NCBI GenBank assembly: GCA_025964695.1
Contig: JAOPYK010000191.1
Location: 62,001 to 126,000, forward strand
Length of the DNA stretch: 64,000 nt
Direction: 5' to 3'
DNA from: Streptosporangiaceae bacterium
GTDB lineage: Bacteria > Actinomycetota > Actinomycetes > Streptosporangiales > Streptosporangiaceae
Shown here: in pieces, positions 39,040-47,889 of the stretch
Layout of the letters: each line of letters begins with the position of its first letter
Position numbering within the stretch: position 1 is the stretch's first letter
Position numbers and translations under genes: made by a program
Notes under the pieces: model-generated
The model's input: the letters and a program-made list of their open reading frames with translations, nothing else
What the model was told of the DNA's origin: nothing
The model's database searches: none

Positions 39040-39379
39040 CTGTGTCTCCTGTTGCTCATGTGACGCATCGGCCCTCGCGGATGCATCGTTCTGCCGATGT
39101 CGCGTAACGCTCTGGGGTTTGGGGCAGCCGTCACCCTCGGGTGGTTCGAGCTGGGAGATCGCCGGAGGGGCTACGGGGCAGGGCCGAGGTCGAGCGGTCA
39201 TCCCGCTTGACGCCCCCGTGTGGCCCTGCCCCCGCACCTGGTTACGTCAAGTGAGATGCGTCAGCTCATGTCCGGGTTCGCACGATTATGGGAGTTTCTC
39301 GGAAAACGCATGATCCGTTCCGCTCTGTGAGGATGCTCACCCGAGGTGAAGGCCCCGCTCGGCGGGGTACGGCTCTGGC
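39040..39379. other. 340-bp divergent intergenic region
   Basis: No gene is supported. It separates the DUF4232 gene (leftward) and the NDH-2-like gene (rightward). A GC stem-loop (CCCCGC 39353-39358, GCGGGG 39362-39367) lies 12 nt before the oxidoreductase start and may affect its translation. No -35/-10 pair is convincing. Confidence 0.4.
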
Positions 39380-40714
39380 ATGCCCCAAGACAGCACACAC
39401 GTCCTGATCATCGGCGGCGGTTACGTCGGCATGTACACCGCGCTCCGTCTCCAGCGGAAACTGCGTCGTCAGCTCAGACGCGGTGAGGTCCGGATCACTG
39501 TCGTAGATCCTCAGTCCTTCATGACCTATCAGCCGTTCCTGCCCGAGGCCGCGGCGGGCAACCTCGAGCCCCGGCACGTGGTGGCGCCGCTGCGCCGGGT
39601 GCTCGACCGGGTCACGATCCTCAACGGCCGGGCCGTTCGGATCGACCACGAACAGCGCAAGGTCCGGGTCCGGCTGGCCGGCGGTGACGCCTACCGCGAC
39701 CTGTCGTACGACATGGTCGTCGTGGCCGCCGGTTCGATCTCCAAGACCCTCCCCATTCCCGGGCTGGCGGAATGCGGCATCGGCTTCAAGACCGTCGCGG
39801 AGGCCATCTACCTGCGTAACCATGTGCTCGCCCGGCTCGACATCGCCGCCTCCAACGAGGACGAGAAGATACGCAGGCGAGCGCTCACGTTCGTCTTCGT
39901 CGGCGGCGGCTACGCGGGCGTCGAGGCACTCGCGGAGCTAGAGGACATGGCGCGCGACGCGATCCGCTACTACCCCGGTGTCCAGGCCGGGGACATGCGC
40001 TGGGTGCTGGTCGAGGCGAGTGGCCGCATCTTGCCGGAGGTGGGCCAGGACATGGGCGCCTGGACCGTCGAGGCCCTCCGGAAGAGGGGCATCGAGGTCC
40101 GGCTCGAGACCATGCTGAAGTCCGCGGAGAACGGCCACGTGGTGCTCAGCGACGGCGAGTCGTTCGAGGCCGGCACGCTCGTCTGGACCGCCGGGGTCAA
40201 GCCGCACCCGGTCGTCCGCGCGTCCGATCTCCCCGTCGACGACAAGGGACGGCTGAAGGCGACCGCCGAGCTCACCATCGAGGGGCTCGAGCATGCCTAC
40301 ACCGCCGGTGACAACGCAGCCGTCCCTGATCTCACCAAGCCCGGGGAGTACTGCGCGCCCAACGCCCAGCACGCCGTACGGCAGGCCAAACGGCTCGCCG
40401 GCAACATCGTCGCCGACCTGCACGGTGAACCACGCAAGCCGTACAAGCACGCCTACGTCGGCTCGGTGGCCAGCCTCGGCCTGCACAAGGGCGTTGCCCA
40501 GGTGTACGGCGTGAAGATGCGAGGGTTCCCCGCATGGTTCATGCACCGCACCTACCATCTGTCCCGGGTGCCGACGCTCAACCGCAAGGTACGCGTCGTC
40601 GCGGACTGGACGCTCGCGTTGTTCTTCCGCCGTGAGATCGTCTCTCTCGGAACGTTGCAGCGGCCCCGCGAGGAATTCGAGCTGGCCACCGGTCAGCGGA
40701 CGGAAACGGACTGA
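39380..40714 (+). CDS. NDH-2-like FAD-dependent NAD(P)H dehydrogenase
   Basis: 444 residues. It has two Rossmann motifs: FAD-binding VLIIGGGYVGM at 8-18 and NAD(P)-binding FVFVGGGYAGVEAL near 175. FAD is also contacted by the late YTAGDNAAV near 310. The C-terminus has amphipathic Arg-rich helices that fit peripheral membrane attachment, as in type II NADH:quinone dehydrogenases. No CxxC pair is present. It should pass electrons from NADH to menaquinone. The CFA-like methyltransferase follows after 20 nt, which suggests a two-gene operon. Confidence 0.8.
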   Translation: MPQDSTHVLIIGGGYVGMYTALRLQRKLRRQLRRGEVRITVVDPQSFMTYQPFLPEAAAGNLEPRHVVAPLRRVLDRVTILNGRAVRIDHEQRKVRVRLAGGDAYRDLSYDMVVVAAGSISKTLPIPGLAECGIGFKTVAEAIYLRNHVLARLDIAASNEDEKIRRRALTFVFVGGGYAGVEALAELEDMARDAIRYYPGVQAGDMRWVLVEASGRILPEVGQDMGAWTVEALRKRGIEVRLETMLKSAENGHVVLSDGESFEAGTLVWTAGVKPHPVVRASDLPVDDKGRLKATAELTIEGLEHAYTAGDNAAVPDLTKPGEYCAPNAQHAVRQAKRLAGNIVADLHGEPRKPYKHAYVGSVASLGLHKGVAQVYGVKMRGFPAWFMHRTYHLSRVPTLNRKVRVVADWTLALFFRREIVSLGTLQRPREEFELATGQRTETD

Positions 40715-40734
40715 AAGAAGGGGAGGCACACCAC

Positions 40735-42006
40735 GTGCATGACGGCGTCGCCTCCCGGCTGGCACCGCTGGCCGAGCGGATCCTGCTGAACCCCGCGAGC
40801 CCGGGCGGCAGGCTCCCGATCCGGATCCGGGCCTGGGACGGCAGCTCGATCGGTCCGGCGGACGCGCCCACCTTCGTGATCCGGCACCGCCGAGCCCTGC
40901 GCAGGCTGCTGTGGAAGCCGGGTGAGATGGGCCTGGCCCGCGCGTACGTGGCCGGTGAACTCGATATCGAGGGCGACATATTCGCCGCGCTCGGCGCCGT
41001 CCAGCAGGTGATGCGCAGCGGAGAGCAGCCCATCCGGCTCAGCAGTGACGACAAGCGTGAGATCGTCCGGACCGCCGTCACGCTGGGCGCGGTCGGGCCC
41101 GAGCCCAAGCCGCCACCCGAGGAGTTCCCCATCGGCCGGGCCGCGGTGGCGGCCGGTTCCAGGCAGCCGGGACCGCTCGGTGAGGGCGCCGCCTTCTTCA
41201 CCCGGATCCTCGGCCCCACCCTGGCGTACGAATGTGCCCGCTGGGACGACGGGGACGACCTCGACGAGGCCCAGCGTGCCGCTCAGGAGGCGATCGCCCG
41301 GCGACTGGGCCTCAGGCCAGGCTCCCGGGTGCTGGACCTGTCCTGCGGCTGGGGGGCCTTCGCGCTGTACGCCGCGGCCGAGCACGGTGCCCGGGTGGTC
41401 GGACTAACCCGGTCGCACGCCCAGGCCGAGCACGCCCGGGACCGGGTGGCACGTGCCGGGCTCACGGAACTGGTCGACATCCGGTCCGGTGATCACTCAG
41501 CGGCGGGCGGCGGGCAGTACGACGCGATCGTGGCGCTCAGCGGCACCGACCGTGCCGAGTCGATGGCGGCGGACCTCTACCCGATGCTCAGACCGGGCGG
41601 GCGGCTGCTCCTCCAGCAGCTGACGCGCCGCTCCGGCCCGCACTCCACCCGGCGCACCTTCACCACGAGCTACGTCTTCCCTCAGGACGGTGAGCTGCGG
41701 CCGCTCGGTGAGATCGTCGCGGCGCTCGAGGAGGCCGCGCTGGAGGTACGGACCGTCACCCCGCTGCGGGAGCAGTACGCCAGGACACTGCGGGCGTGGG
41801 CCGCCGGACTCCAGCGGAACTGGGCCGAATGCGGGAGACTCGCCTCGCCGGGCCGGGCCCGGGTGTGGTTGCTCTATCTCGCGGCATCTGCGCTGGCATG
41901 TGAAACCGGGCGGATCGGCATGTACGAGGTTTCGGTGATCCGGAGGGATCTTGAGGGCGCCGCGGGAGAGGTCTTCGCCGCGGGCCGGGAACCGTCGCGC
42001 CCGTGA
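40735..42006 (+). CDS. CFA-synthase-like SAM methyltransferase
   Basis: 423 residues. The N-terminal domain (GLARAYVAGELDIEGDI) and the SAM motif VLDLSCGWGAFALYAAAEH (near 200) match the cyclopropane fatty acid synthase family, and SYVFPQDGELRPLGEI matches a later family block. The usual EM-x-EHVG motif is replaced by ALSGTDRAESM, so the acidic and His residues of the active site seem to be missing. It may methylate a different lipid or be inactive as a cyclopropane synthase. GTG start with GGGGAGG upstream, 20 nt after the oxidoreductase gene. Confidence 0.75.
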   Translation: MHDGVASRLAPLAERILLNPASPGGRLPIRIRAWDGSSIGPADAPTFVIRHRRALRRLLWKPGEMGLARAYVAGELDIEGDIFAALGAVQQVMRSGEQPIRLSSDDKREIVRTAVTLGAVGPEPKPPPEEFPIGRAAVAAGSRQPGPLGEGAAFFTRILGPTLAYECARWDDGDDLDEAQRAAQEAIARRLGLRPGSRVLDLSCGWGAFALYAAAEHGARVVGLTRSHAQAEHARDRVARAGLTELVDIRSGDHSAAGGGQYDAIVALSGTDRAESMAADLYPMLRPGGRLLLQQLTRRSGPHSTRRTFTTSYVFPQDGELRPLGEIVAALEEAALEVRTVTPLREQYARTLRAWAAGLQRNWAECGRLASPGRARVWLLYLAASALACETGRIGMYEVSVIRRDLEGAAGEVFAAGREPSRP

Positions 42007-42194
42007 TTCAGCTTTATTTCGGTCGTGCCCAACAAAGGCAGGTTCTGCGTTCGGCAAAGTTCCTCCCGCTGTGCTGGCCTGGGATGACATGCCCTCCTTT
42101 CCCGGTATCAGGTGAATTCAGTAGCCCGGCGCGGCTGATAAGCAATGTAATCCGGCCTATCTTCCACGTGGCCATGGCATTATCGGAGCACCGG

Positions 42195-42200
42195 TATGAT
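42195..42200 (+). promoter_or_regulatory. -10 box of the tRNA gene
   Basis: TATGAT, one base from consensus, ends exactly 7 nt before the mature tRNA 5' end. The expected start site therefore falls on or next to G1 of the tRNA, which would leave no 5' leader for RNase P. No good -35 element is visible at 16-18 bp. Confidence 0.5.
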
Positions 42201-42207
42201 TAACGCT

Positions 42208-42281
42208 GCCCCCGTAGCCCAACGGCAGAGGCAGACTCCCTAAAAGAGTCAATGGTGTCGGTTCGAGTCCGACCGGGGGCA
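42208..42281 (+). tRNA. tRNA with UAA anticodon but class I (short variable loop) structure
   Basis: Cloverleaf: acceptor 42208-42214 pairs with 42274-42280 (7 bp), a short D arm 42217-42232, anticodon stem GACTC/GAGTC (42234-42238, 42246-42250) with loop CCTAAAA, variable region of 6 nt, T stem GTCGG/CCGAC with TTCGAGT loop, discriminator A at 42281. Loop positions 34-36 are UAA, which would read UUA (Leu), but there is no long variable arm and position 33 is C, not the near-universal U. CCA is not encoded. It is therefore not the usual bldA-type tRNA-Leu; its amino acid is uncertain. Confidence 0.75.
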
Positions 42282-42373
42282 CTTGGGCACTGATGCACTT
42301 TTCGCGTGGACGGAACGATTCGGGCACATCGGACGTCTAGACTGATCAGACCGCTCTGAGTGTGGAGGCATCG

Positions 42374-43174
42374 ATGGAGAGCAGGAACCCCGCCTTCCGG
42401 GGCGATTCGTTCCAACGGCAGTTGCAGGACAGGTCGAGCCCGCAGCAGCTGAACGACATGTACAACGCGCCGTCCTACGTCGCGACGGCGCCGCCGGTCA
42501 CCCGGCCGATGACGCTGGACGACGTCGTCGTCCGCGGTTTCCTGACGCTCGGCGTGCTGGTGCTGACCGCCGCACTGGCCTGGACGCTGGTGCCGATCCG
42601 ACTGGCCATGCCGGTGCTGGTCGTGTCCGTGCTCGCGGAGCTCGGCATCGGGCTCTACATCAGCTTCGCGCGCAAGGCCAACGCGCCGCTGGTGCTGATC
42701 TTCGCGGCCGTCTACGGCGTCGCCGTCGGGATCATCAGCCACGCCTACAACGACTACTACAACGGCATCGTCTTCCAGGCGGTCATCGGCACCGCGCTGG
42801 CCTTCGCGGCGATGCTGACTGTGCACTCACTCAAGATCATCAGGGTGACGCCCAAGTTCGTGCGGTTCGTCAGTGCCGCCGGGTTGGCTCTGGTCGGTTT
42901 GATGATCATGAATCTGGTGGTGCAGCTCTTCGGCCACGCCGGCGGCATCGGCATCCGGGACGCGGGCAGCCCTCTCGCCTACGTCTTCAGCGCGGTGGCG
43001 ATCCTGATCGGCTGCTTCTTCCTGTTGCTGGACTTCGACCAGATCGAGAAGGGGGTGCGTTACGGCGCCCCTGAGAGCTTCGCCTGGTACTGCGCCTTCG
43101 GCCTGGTGCTGAGCCTGGTCTGGATCTACCTCGAGATCCTCCGCCTGCTGTCGTACTTCTCCGGCAGAGACTGA
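42374..43174 (+). CDS. Bax inhibitor-1/YccA family membrane protein
   Basis: 266 residues from the ATG at 42374, which has GGAGG 5 nt upstream; a GTG at 42362 is in frame but worse. A polar N-terminus of about 50 residues precedes seven membrane segments. The family's end region (FLLLDFDQIEKGVRYGAP, YCAFGLVLSLVWIYLEILR) is present. Members act as pH-sensitive calcium leak channels or protease-associated membrane proteins. It follows the tRNA by 92 nt and is closed by a strong hairpin. Confidence 0.85.
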   Translation: MESRNPAFRGDSFQRQLQDRSSPQQLNDMYNAPSYVATAPPVTRPMTLDDVVVRGFLTLGVLVLTAALAWTLVPIRLAMPVLVVSVLAELGIGLYISFARKANAPLVLIFAAVYGVAVGIISHAYNDYYNGIVFQAVIGTALAFAAMLTVHSLKIIRVTPKFVRFVSAAGLALVGLMIMNLVVQLFGHAGGIGIRDAGSPLAYVFSAVAILIGCFFLLLDFDQIEKGVRYGAPESFAWYCAFGLVLSLVWIYLEILRLLSYFSGRD

Positions 43175-43196
43175 CCGGATCACGGCCCGGGTCTGC

Positions 43197-43229
43197 GCCC
43201 GGTCTCCGCCGAGGAGGCGGAGACCGGGC
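43197..43229 (+). terminator. Strong stem-loop after the Bax1-like gene
   Basis: A perfect 14-bp stem (43197-43210 and 43216-43229) with a GAGGA loop, starting 22 nt after the stop codon. No T-tract follows, as is common for terminators in high-GC actinobacteria. Confidence 0.75.
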
Positions 43230-43286
43230 GTTCCGATGTCTGGGGCCGTCTCGGGACGGCAGGACCGGCGGCGTGCGAGGCCGGGG

Positions 43287-43514
43287 TCAGTAGCGGTGTT
43301 CGCGGCGGTGCCGGCCGTGCTCCTGGACGAGGGCGGCGGCGTATCCGTGGGAGATGCCATGCTCGTCCGCCAGCCAGTTCGCCCGCTCGTCGCAGCGCTG
43401 GAAGGACGGACCGTTCTCGATGGCATCGAACCACTCGGGGAGTCCACGTCCTGTGACCGTGGGAATGCGGGCGATCAGATTCTTGTGCAGCTCCGGCGAG
43501 TGGGTTAGATACAT
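43287..43514 (-). CDS. DUF4287 domain protein
   Basis: About 75 residues. The whole protein is the DUF4287 helical domain (HKNLIARIPTVTGRGLPEW) followed by GISHGYAAALVQEH and a His/Arg-rich end. ATG 43514 is preferred because GGAGG lies 6 nt upstream; a GTG at 43520 is in frame. The function is unknown. It stands alone between the Bax1-like and thiolase genes. Confidence 0.75.
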   Translation of the reverse strand: MYLTHSPELHKNLIARIPTVTGRGLPEWFDAIENGPSFQRCDERANWLADEHGISHGYAAALVQEHGRHRREHRY

Positions 43515-43698
43515 CGGCACCTCCAGGTCGCTGTACGTTCTTCCTGCTGACTGTGCAACAAGTCTGGGGATGTGACAACCCTATAACGGCGACCTATCTG
43601 GCAGGTTACGGGCTCCCGTCATCTTGAAGATCTTGGTATGTGCCCAGGCGGCGGGCGTCCGAGGGCGGCGGCGCCGAGATCGGCGCAAAGCACGACGA

Positions 43699-43729
43699 CC
43701 CGGGCAGGCGCACAGGTGCGCCCGGCCCG
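43699..43729 (-). terminator. Stem-loop after the thiolase gene
   Basis: CCGGGC and GGCGCAC pair with GTGCGCC and GCCCGG, with small bulges and an AG loop. It lies 17 nt beyond the thiolase stop on the minus strand, in the usual terminator position. Confidence 0.55.
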
Positions 43730-43745
43730 GGCCGCCGGGGTGAGG

Positions 43746-44966
43746 TCAGCTGAGGCGCTCGAGCACCATGGCCATGCCCTGACCGCCGCCCACGCACATG
43801 GTCTCCAGACCGTACTGCTTGTCGTGGAACTGCAGGCTGTTGATCAGGGTGGTGGTGATCCGGGCACCGGTCATGCCGAACGGATGACCGAGAGCGATCG
43901 CACCACCGTTGACGTTGAGCTTCTCGATGTCGATGCCCAGGTCCTCGGCGGACGGCAGCACCTGTGCGGCGAAGGCCTCGTTGATCTCGACCAGATCGAT
44001 GTCGTCGATGGTCAGTCCGGCCTTGGCGAGGGCCTTGCGGGAGGCCCCGACCGGGCCGAGACCCATGATCTCCGGAGACAGGCCGGTGACGCCGGTGGAG
44101 ACGATCCGGGCGAGCGGGGTGATGCCCAGTTCGGCGGCCTTGGTGTCGGACATGATCACCACTGCCGCGGCGCCGTCGTTGAGCGGACAGCAGTTGCCGG
44201 CGGTGACGGTGCCATCAGGGCGAAAGACCGGCTGGAGCTGCGACACCTTGTCGTAGGTGGTGCCGGCCCGGGGGCCGTCGTCCTTGGCCACGACGGAGCC
44301 GTCGGGCAGCGTGGCCGGGGTGATGTCCTTCTCGAAGAACCCGTTGGCGATGGCCTTCTCCGCGAGGTTCTGCGACCGTACGCCGAACTCGTCCTGGGCC
44401 TGGCGGGTGACGCCGCGCATTCCGGCGACGTTCTCGGCGGTCTGGCCCATCGCGATGTAGACGTCGGGAACCGCGCCGTCCTGGCGCGGGTCGTGCCAGA
44501 CGCCCGCGCCACCGGCCTCCAGCGCCTTGGAGCGGCCTTCGGCGTCGTTGAACAGCGGGTTCTTGGTGTCCGGCAGGCCGTCGCTGCTGCCCTTGGCGAA
44601 TCGGCTCACCATCTCCACCCCGGCGGAGACGATGACGTCCGCCTCTCCGGCCTTGATCGCGTGCAGGGCCATCCGGCTGGTCTGCAGCGAGGAGGAGCAG
44701 TAGCGGGTGACCGTCGCGCCCGGGACCGCGTCCAGGCCGAGCAGCACGGACACGACGCGGGCCATGTTGTAGCCCTGCTCGCCGCCGGGCAGGCCACAGC
44801 CGAGCAGCAGGTCGTCGATGGTGTTGGGGTCGAGCTGCGGGACCTTGCCCAGCGCGGCCTTGACCATCTGAGCGGTGAGATCGTCGGGGCGCAGATCCTT
44901 CAGCGACCCCTTGAACGCACGTCCGATCGGCGAACGGGCGGTCGCGACAATGACAGCCTCGGGCAT
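43746..44966 (-). CDS. Acetyl-CoA C-acyltransferase (thiolase)
   Basis: 406 residues. The nucleophile Cys lies in VTRYCSSSLQT near residue 89, the His base in GGAIALGHPFGMTGAR near 360, and the second Cys in CVGGGQGMAMV near the C-terminus. It cleaves or condenses acyl-CoA in fatty-acid oxidation or acetoacetyl-CoA synthesis. The order thiolase-CBS-SGNH resembles the fadA3-Rv1075c-cbs block of mycobacteria. ATG start. Confidence 0.95.
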   Translation of the reverse strand: MPEAVIVATARSPIGRAFKGSLKDLRPDDLTAQMVKAALGKVPQLDPNTIDDLLLGCGLPGGEQGYNMARVVSVLLGLDAVPGATVTRYCSSSLQTSRMALHAIKAGEADVIVSAGVEMVSRFAKGSSDGLPDTKNPLFNDAEGRSKALEAGGAGVWHDPRQDGAVPDVYIAMGQTAENVAGMRGVTRQAQDEFGVRSQNLAEKAIANGFFEKDITPATLPDGSVVAKDDGPRAGTTYDKVSQLQPVFRPDGTVTAGNCCPLNDGAAAVVIMSDTKAAELGITPLARIVSTGVTGLSPEIMGLGPVGASRKALAKAGLTIDDIDLVEINEAFAAQVLPSAEDLGIDIEKLNVNGGAIALGHPFGMTGARITTTLINSLQFHDKQYGLETMCVGGGQGMAMVLERLS

Positions 44967-45086
44967 GGTGAACTCTCTCTCCTCGGCATCCCGGTGTTAC
45001 TCGCGGGTACACCGCAACTTAACTCCTTCGGGGCGGCTTCGCATACACGGGGGTCGGTCGTTCCCGGAAAAACGGGCTCCGGGGCG

Positions 45087-45133
45087 GCAGGGACGCGCTG
45101 ACCGCCGTCACACGGTGGTCAGCGCGTCCCTGC
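45087..45133 (-). terminator. Strong stem-loop after the cystathionine beta-synthase gene
   Basis: A perfect 17-bp stem (45087-45103 and 45117-45133) around a 13-nt loop, 22 nt beyond the CBS stop on the minus strand. It lacks a T-tract but is long enough to stop transcription into the thiolase gene. Confidence 0.75.
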
Positions 45134-45154
45134 TGTCCCAGGAGGCACGCACCG

Positions 45155-46555
45155 TCATGGCGTGCCGGGAAGGCTCTGTGCGCTGGCCAGGAAGGCCAGC
45201 AGGTCCTGCCGGGTGACCAGGCCGGCCGGTTTGCCGTCGATCAGGACCACGGCGGCGCCGGCCTTCTCCAGCACCTCCACGGCCTTGGTCACCGGCTCGC
45301 CCGAGCCGATCATCGGCAGCGGCAGCGACATGTGGTCCGCCAGCTCGTCGTCCAGCCGGGCCCGGCCGTGTACCAGGGCGTCCAGCAGATCACGCTCGAC
45401 GATGGAGCCGACCACCTCGGCCGCCATGACCGGGGGCTCCTCCTTCATGACGGGCAATTGCGAGACCTCGTACTCGCGCATCAGCGAGATCGCGGCCCCG
45501 ACCGTCTCGTCCGGATGGACGTGCACGAACTCCGGCAGGCCGCCGCCCTTACGGGACAGCACCTCGCCGACGCGCGCCCCCTCCGAGGCGGGTGCCAGGA
45601 AGCCGTAGTCGGCCATCCACTCGTCGTTGAAGATCTTCGACAGGTAGCCGCGGCCGCCGTCGGGCAGCAGCACGACGATCACGTCGTCGGGGCCGGCCTC
45701 CGCCGCGACCCGCAGTGCCGCGACCACGGCCATCCCGCACGAACCGCCGACCAGCATCGCCTCCTCGCGGGCAAGCCGCCGGGTCATGACGAAGGAGTCC
45801 TTGTCGGAGACGGCGATGATGCGGTCGCAGATGTGGCGGTCGTAGGTCGCCGGCCAGATGTCCTCGCCGACCCCTTCGACCAGGTAGGGCCGCCCGCTGC
45901 CGCCGGAGTAGACCGAGCCCTCCGGATCGGCCCCGATGATCTGCACCCGGCCGCCGGAGACCTCCTTCAGGTACCGCCCGGTGCCGCTGATCGTGCCGCC
46001 GGTGCCGATGCCCGCCACGAAGTGGGTGATCCGGCCCTCCGTCTGCGCCCAGATCTCCGGGCCCGTGCTCTCGTAGTGCGAGCGCGGGTTCTCCGGGTTG
46101 GCGTACTGGTCGGGTTTCCAGGCCCCCGGGATCTCGGCTGCCAGCCGGTCGGACACCGAGTAGTACGACTCGGGATGGTCCGGGGAGACCGCCGTAGGGC
46201 AGATCACCACCTCCGCGCCATAGGCCCGCAGCACGTTGATCTTGTCGCCGCCGACCTTGTCCGGGCAGACGAAGACGCACCGGTAGCCCTTCTCCTGGGC
46301 CACGATCGCCAGTCCCACCCCGGTGTTACCCGAGGTCGGCTCCACGATGGTGCCGCCGGGCCGTAGCTCGCCGGAGGCCTCCGCAGTCTCGATCATGCGC
46401 ACGGCGATGCGGTCCTTCACCGAACCACCGGGATTGAAGTACTCGATCTTTGCCAGTACTTGAGGGCCTTCCCCGGCATTCCGGCCGGTCACCCTGCGCA
46501 GCCGGACGAGCGGCGTGTCGCCCATCAGTTCAATCAGCGAGTCGTGTACGCGCAC
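45155..46555 (-). CDS. cbs: Cystathionine beta-synthase
   Basis: 466 residues. The PLP-dependent domain has NPGGSVKDR with the Schiff-base Lys, PTSGNTG for the phosphate, and a central GTGGTISG loop. Residues 340-466 hold two CBS domains (VSQLPVMKEEPP, GAAVVLIDGKPAGLV) that bind adenosyl ligands. It joins homocysteine and serine to cystathionine, the first step of reverse transsulfuration. The GTG at 46553-46555 has AAGGAA 6 nt upstream. MetB lies 8 kb away, as in mycobacteria. Confidence 0.92.
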   Translation of the reverse strand: MRVHDSLIELMGDTPLVRLRRVTGRNAGEGPQVLAKIEYFNPGGSVKDRIAVRMIETAEASGELRPGGTIVEPTSGNTGVGLAIVAQEKGYRCVFVCPDKVGGDKINVLRAYGAEVVICPTAVSPDHPESYYSVSDRLAAEIPGAWKPDQYANPENPRSHYESTGPEIWAQTEGRITHFVAGIGTGGTISGTGRYLKEVSGGRVQIIGADPEGSVYSGGSGRPYLVEGVGEDIWPATYDRHICDRIIAVSDKDSFVMTRRLAREEAMLVGGSCGMAVVAALRVAAEAGPDDVIVVLLPDGGRGYLSKIFNDEWMADYGFLAPASEGARVGEVLSRKGGGLPEFVHVHPDETVGAAISLMREYEVSQLPVMKEEPPVMAAEVVGSIVERDLLDALVHGRARLDDELADHMSLPLPMIGSGEPVTKAVEVLEKAGAAVVLIDGKPAGLVTRQDLLAFLASAQSLPGTP

Positions 46556-46786
46556 GGCGACTTCCTTGTCGGCTATCACGCTCGCGCACGCCGGGCCTCT
46601 CGTCAGGCCCCGTGAGGGGAGGCCTGCCCGTCCGCTCTGTCCCGGTGTGCGCGATCTCTCGGACGAAGCCGACCGCTCGGTCGGCATATTCGGATAGATT
46701 CTTCTCTCCGACGGTAGCTCACCTCGGCAGATCCGGGGATCTATCAGGTACGAGCGAGGAGCCAGTCGTCAGAAAACGGGGTCCCG

Positions 46787-47830
46787 ATGATCAGAGCGCT
46801 CACCGCACGACGGATCGCGACGGCGGCCGCCTTCGGCGGTGGCGGGATCACGGTACTCGGCGGAATGACCTTCGGGCTGCTGGTCGTCGAGGCCAAACTG
46901 GCCCGCAAGATCATCAAGGCCACCCCCTACGGCTCTCCCCCTCTCACCGACGGCCTCTACGGAGCGTCACACCCCGGTGATCCCATCCTGTTCGCCATGA
47001 TCGGCGACTCCACGGCGGCCGGGCTCGGGGTCGAGCGGCCGGACGAGACCTCCGCCGCGCTGCTGGCGGCGGGGCTCTCCGCCATCGCCTCCCGGCCCGT
47101 ATTGCTGACCAACGTCGCCATCTCGGGCTCCCGGTCGGCGGCCCTGGACGAGCAGGTCACTCGGGCACTGGCCGCCCGTCCGGAGATCGCGGTCATCATG
47201 ATCGGCGCCAATGACGTGACCGCCCGGGTGCCTGCGGGAGAGTCCGTACGGCACCTCGACGGAGCTGTGCGGCGGCTGCACGCGGCCGGTTGTGAGGTGG
47301 TCGTCGGCACCTGCCCGGATCTGGGATCGGTCAAGCCGGTGATGCAGCCGCTGCGCTGGATCGCCCAGCGCGCCAGCCGCCAGCTCGCCGCGGCGCAGAC
47401 CATCGCGGTCGTCGAACAGGGCGGCCGTACGGTGTCCATGGGCGACCTGCTGGGCTGGGAGTTCGCGGCCGAGCCCCGGGAGATGTTCTCCGCCGATCGT
47501 TACCATCCGTCTGCGAGAGGTTACGCCGCGGCGGCGATGGCGGTGCTACCGTCGATGGCTGCCGCACTGGGGCTGGAACCGGACGTGGAGTCGGAAGACT
47601 GGCTCGTGTCCAGGGCCGGCGCACGACGCGGTGCAGGTGTTCTGCCCATCTACCTCGCGGCGGCGGAGGCCGCCGAGGAGCCCGGCACGGAAGTGGCCGG
47701 CACCAGGGTCGCGGGCCGCGAGCGCGGCCCCCGGGGCCGCTGGGCCACGCTGTTGCGTCGCCGGGAGGTCATCGAGGTCACCGAGCCGGACGGCTCGGCC
47801 ACCCCGGAGGTCGCACCCGGCGCGGCCTGA
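46787..47830 (+). CDS. SGNH/GDSL hydrolase, membrane-anchored or secreted
   Basis: 347 residues. A hydrophobic stretch near residues 15-40 is a signal or anchor. The SGNH blocks follow: FAMIGDSTAAGLGV (Ser nucleophile near 75), VAISGSR, MIGANDVTA, and the C-terminal DRYHPSARGY with the Asp-His pair. The last 80 residues are a low-complexity Glu/Gly/Arg tail. It is likely an esterase of the cell envelope. It is divergent from CBS, as Rv1075c is near cbs in M. tuberculosis. Confidence 0.85.
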   Translation: MIRALTARRIATAAAFGGGGITVLGGMTFGLLVVEAKLARKIIKATPYGSPPLTDGLYGASHPGDPILFAMIGDSTAAGLGVERPDETSAALLAAGLSAIASRPVLLTNVAISGSRSAALDEQVTRALAARPEIAVIMIGANDVTARVPAGESVRHLDGAVRRLHAAGCEVVVGTCPDLGSVKPVMQPLRWIAQRASRQLAAAQTIAVVEQGGRTVSMGDLLGWEFAAEPREMFSADRYHPSARGYAAAAMAVLPSMAAALGLEPDVESEDWLVSRAGARRGAGVLPIYLAAAEAAEEPGTEVAGTRVAGRERGPRGRWATLLRRREVIEVTEPDGSATPEVAPGAA

Positions 47831-47889
47831 CCGTCTCCCGGTCTCCGAACATCGCGAGGAGAGGGCTCGTCTACCCCTTGGAGTCCCCC

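Noticed and set aside
42208-42281. bldA-type tRNA-Leu(UAA)
   Set aside because: The anticodon would fit, but the long variable arm of tRNA-Leu is missing and position 33 is C.
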